In this document: positions 30,001 to 31,346 of the stretch, piece by piece | How the letters are laid out: each line of letters opens with the position of its first letter | How positions within the stretch are numbered: position 1 is the stretch's first letter | DNA from: CAWBRT01 sp050015355 | GTDB taxonomy: Bacteria > Acidobacteriota > Terriglobia > Terriglobales > Acidobacteriaceae | Direction: 5' to 3' | NCBI GenBank assembly: GCA_050015355.1 | Contig: JBEKBO010000045.1 | Coordinates: 1-31,346, forward strand | DNA: 31,346 bases | The notes under the pieces: model-generated | The model's input: the letters and a program-made list of their open reading frames with translations, nothing else | The model's database searches: none | What the model was told of the DNA's origin: nothing | Program-made: the position numbers and the translations under genes

Positions 30001-30884
30001 GTGCCGCTGGGGTTAGGAGTCGGAGCCGGGAATACTATGGGGTTTGCATCTTTACCAATCGAACATGTCTGCCCGGTGATGTAAGCGTTGCCGGCTGCGT
30101 CCACCGCAATCCCATTCGCGGTGTCACCCTGAGAGCCGCCCAGATAGGTGGAGTAAGACAGAATCGGATCGATCACCAGTTCCAGGTTCTTGTCATAATC
30201 GCCGATTTGTAGCTGAGCCCTGCCCGGACCGGCCAAGGCGTATTCCACGCTGACCGCTTTGGCGCTGCCTGACACTTTCTGATAGGCATACGGCTTGGCA
30301 AAGCGTACCGCACGACCGTTGACTTCGGCCACAAGCTCTCCGTCCGCGTTGATGTAGAGCTTGTCCATCCCGGAGAGTGTCAGCGCGATTGCACGGGGGT
30401 CCGCCATGGGCGCGACCACGAAATCGAATTCCAGGCGGCGGTTGTCACCGTAATAGATCACGTCCACGCCGGGGTATACGTCTTTCGTGCGCAGTTTGGC
30501 GAAATTCCGCACGCCCAGCCGCCATTTGCCCGGGTCCTGACCAATGTAGTAGTTGGTAATTCCCGGCAGTGGCTCGATAGCCTCTATCTGCGCCGCGGCA
30601 TTCGAGCGATCGAAGGAGAAGCGGAGGGTCCGCGTCGAGCCGGATGTGGCGTCGGTGATCGCAATGGCAGACTCACCAGCCCCAACCAGCACCGCATATC
30701 CGCCGCTGCGAGCTAAGAAGTGTCCCTGCTCGGCTGCCGGCTCGAAGCGCAACGGCAGATTGGCGTAGGTCCGCGCGGCATCGCGACTGGCAACGGCCCG
30801 TGCCAGGTCACTCTCCGCGGATAGCGATAACGGGATTACCGCGGTGACAAAAGCCAGCAAAGCGACACTGATCTTTAGCTTCAT
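27009..30884 (-). CDS. large surface protein: SBBP propeller, HYDIN-type and Ig-like domains
   Basis: 1291 residues, exported by a signal peptide (K-L-K-I-S-V-A-L-L-A-F-V-T-A-V-I-P-L-S-L-S-A). Residues about 25-245 are the N-terminal domain typical of SBBP-repeat proteins (I-T-N-Y-Y-I-G.., Y-P-G-V-D-V-I-Y-Y-G). About 250-890 hold SBBP repeats of the form Y-S-T-Y-L-G-G-S..G-I-A-V-D-A-A-G-N-A-Y-I-T-G. Two HYDIN/choice-of-anchor-D-like domains follow (about 900-1007 and 1008-1114; S-L-S-F-A..T-L-G, F-T-P, G-T-L-x-I), then an Ig-like domain (about 1115-1207). The tail has a hydrophobic helix, R-R-R-R, a second helix ending M-V-N-C, nine Gly and five Ser, then a short strand segment. ATG 30884 with GAGGT upstream. 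A structural or adhesive surface role is likely; the exact function is unknown. Confidence 0.88.
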   Translation of the reverse strand: MKLKISVALLAFVTAVIPLSLSAESDLARAVASRDAARTYANLPLRFEPAAEQGHFLARSGGYAVLVGAGESAIAITDATSGSTRTLRFSFDRSNAAAQIEAIEPLPGITNYYIGQDPGKWRLGVRNFAKLRTKDVYPGVDVIYYGDNRRLEFDFVVAPMADPRAIALTLSGMDKLYINADGELVAEVNGRAVRFAKPYAYQKVSGSAKAVSVEYALAGPGRAQLQIGDYDKNLELVIDPILSYSTYLGGSQGDTANGIAVDAAGNAYITGQTCSIGKDANPIVFPAPTPNPSGTTVEGVSSACNAYVTKLDPTGATVLFTTFISGTAPAPSNASASGNGIALDNLSLNPNPVPIHVPARPNVYVVGTTGFSDMPIVGYTASVPASVSPTWPGGDSDPFIAILDSSTGTLIRTTYLGGNGIDAGYAITVDPQQNVIVAGKTSSFNFPAYNGFEPITEAYVAFVTKLDFGLHIAPPILNGASPMSPRAASLTDHCGSTCPATPDPTATYYFFSAVYGGQLVAPPPTWSYQSGVTIAYGTITEVTPTCPTTTPPTTYATMRIVALNGGTTGGINWVANNLCANGVLGEVIPDNGGFNWLVLALAPWIGPISASTEAYGVVLDPQGDVFAVGGSSTTQLHPSLPGPAYSPGGFDWLPQADTYWDGTGSWIIKLHGHDTSTGSKNAGWPVYVTALETNMTDKTGKVDAARAVTVDSQGAAYVVGTTTGTMLSATGLNESSLGASPTTDAYILKMQSPAEVEYATYLGGTGNDQGLAVAVDAGGWAYIAGSTQSANIPVINAIIDGSGNSLNQLKGTQQEAYLAKVTPDGTALIMSAYLGGSGGDQANAMALSPTGNGDIYLAGNTNSYDFPLVPVAVPGNTVLGRSANAGNGDAFVTKVLGASFPMVTISPISQSLTFANQAVGFSSAATQTVTLTSTGQVPLTINSITSTGDFTQVNTCGTGLPAATSSQNTCTITVTFTPSAVGTRSGTLTISDDATNSPQTVGLQGNGVLVQDSVSPLSLSFASTTLGTTSAAQTVTVTNTDTAQTLIISSVPVITGDYSLSSNTCNSLLAPGQSCTVGVTFTPVAPGSRIGTLIINGNGNTFPATVSLTGVGNGSGSVSGSGGTPSALTLTASPTALTVAKGAQETVTITLTAPTGFSQTVTLACTATGGATCTVTQPSPNPVTGAAPSTATVTVSVPSGNTITISNLIRPGRLLATLLPFGGIGLIFAGRRRRWLLMLGLVVCLALGMVNCGGGGGGGGGSSSSSQTPQLKVTATTPSGSSQVVVALTMQ
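27103..27130 (-). repeat. GGC/CCG trinucleotide tract coding for poly-Gly
   Basis: Nearly uninterrupted CCG units on the plus strand, one interrupted by an A, encoding nine Gly in the surface-protein tail. Slippage would change length in whole codons. Confidence 0.8.
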
Positions 30885-31346
30885 ATCGAATACCTCGATT
30901 GCATGCAACTGCCACCGTCGGTTTGCTCGCTTTAAATCAGCAGTAAACAGAGGTGGCAGCTCGCAGCATAGCAACAACTCTGGAGCGCCGGGAAGTTACG
31001 TTGGTGGTACCACCGATGACGCTAGAGGTACCTGCACGCATAGGCAGAGAGCGTATTTCGAAGAGGCCGGCAGAGTTTGCCGCGGTAGGAATCAGCCGCT
31101 TTTATCTAGGGAAAGATCCGGAAGAAGATGAGGGAAATGTCGAGAGAATCCTTAGGCGATAAGCCTGAGAAGCTTACGCCTTCGTCGCACACCGCTGTTG
31201 TCAAAGTAGGTTCGCCGTGGAAGAGGCCCCGATCCGTCGATAAGGCCGATGTGGAAACTCAGGGGCTGACGAACAGCCGCACCAGTTGCGGTTGAGCAGG
31301 GTAGCGAGTCAGGGGCAGGAGTGGTTTTTTCTGCACCTACGAGGTG
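30885..31346. other. gene-poor right edge
   Basis: Upstream region of the surface protein and unassigned sequence to the window end. Includes the perfect palindrome GGTGGTACCACC (31003-31014) and one doubtful small frame (31016-31162). Nothing else is supported. Confidence 0.5.
31016..31162 (+). CDS. possible small protein (doubtful)
   Basis: A 48-residue frame, M-T-L-E-V-P-A-R-I-G-R-E-R-I-S-K-R-P onward, charged and without any domain I recognise. No good ribosome site precedes ATG 31016, which sits right after the GGTGGTACCACC palindrome. It might equally be a gene remnant. Confidence 0.2.
   Translation: MTLEVPARIGRERISKRPAEFAAVGISRFYLGKDPEEDEGNVERILRR

Overview
The window looks like a chromosome piece from a high-GC soil bacterium of the phylum Acidobacteriota (Terriglobia-like). 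This is inferred from gene content: a GWxTD-type protein, NHL and SBBP/HYDIN surface proteins with an RRRR-then-lipobox-like tail, a split GcvPA/GcvPB glycine decarboxylase, a long acyl-CoA dehydrogenase, and intergenic spaces packed with short palindromes. No 16S or other phylogenetic marker is present, so the assignment is not certain.

Layout. 1-2.5 kb: 3' end of a GWxTD-like gene, a small secreted protein bracketed by an inverted pair of 37-bp palindromes, and a membrane methyltransferase-like protein on the minus strand. 2.5-7.5 kb: complete glycine cleavage cluster gcvT-gcvH-gcvPA-gcvPB. 7.7-11.6 kb (minus): NHL-repeat lipoprotein, tiny Lys-rich exported protein, VLCAD-like acyl-CoA dehydrogenase. 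11.9-12.7 kb (minus): MazF-type toxin with an unusual antitoxin and an iterated 13-bp operator on its promoter. 13.2-17.3 kb: Nudix hydrolase, patatin-like lipase, M28/PSMA-like peptidase. 18.1-19.6 kb (minus): thiC. 19.9-23.9 kb: a translationally coupled cytochrome c maturation operon ccmE-ccmA-ccmB-ccmC-ccmD-like plus a metallo-beta-lactamase-fold protein. 24.0-26.9 kb: arsenic operon marR-arsM-acr3-arsC. 27.0-30.9 kb (minus): a 1291-residue surface protein, converging on the ars operon at a bidirectional terminator.

Genes working together. The gcv genes encode the T, H and two P subunits that decarboxylate glycine and pass its methylene to folate; the L protein is not here. The ccm genes handle haem delivery for c-type cytochromes, and this CcmE carries a Cys (C-x-x-x-Y) where the classical haem-binding His is expected. 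The ars genes should reduce arsenate (ArsC), extrude arsenite (Acr3) and methylate it (ArsM), apparently under a cysteine-rich MarR-type regulator rather than ArsR.

Most unusual signal. Several families of small palindromes are dispersed here. One family (here called F, 36-38 bp, arms ending in GGGG with a constant GGGGACCCC flank) has at least seven copies in both orientations. Its stem sequences differ from copy to copy but stay complementary, and its G-U wobbles fall consistently on one strand. One copy lies in frame inside ccmA just before the Walker A motif, and another is nested in a different palindrome family. This is a candidate protein-invading palindromic element resembling, in behaviour, the Rickettsia palindromic elements.
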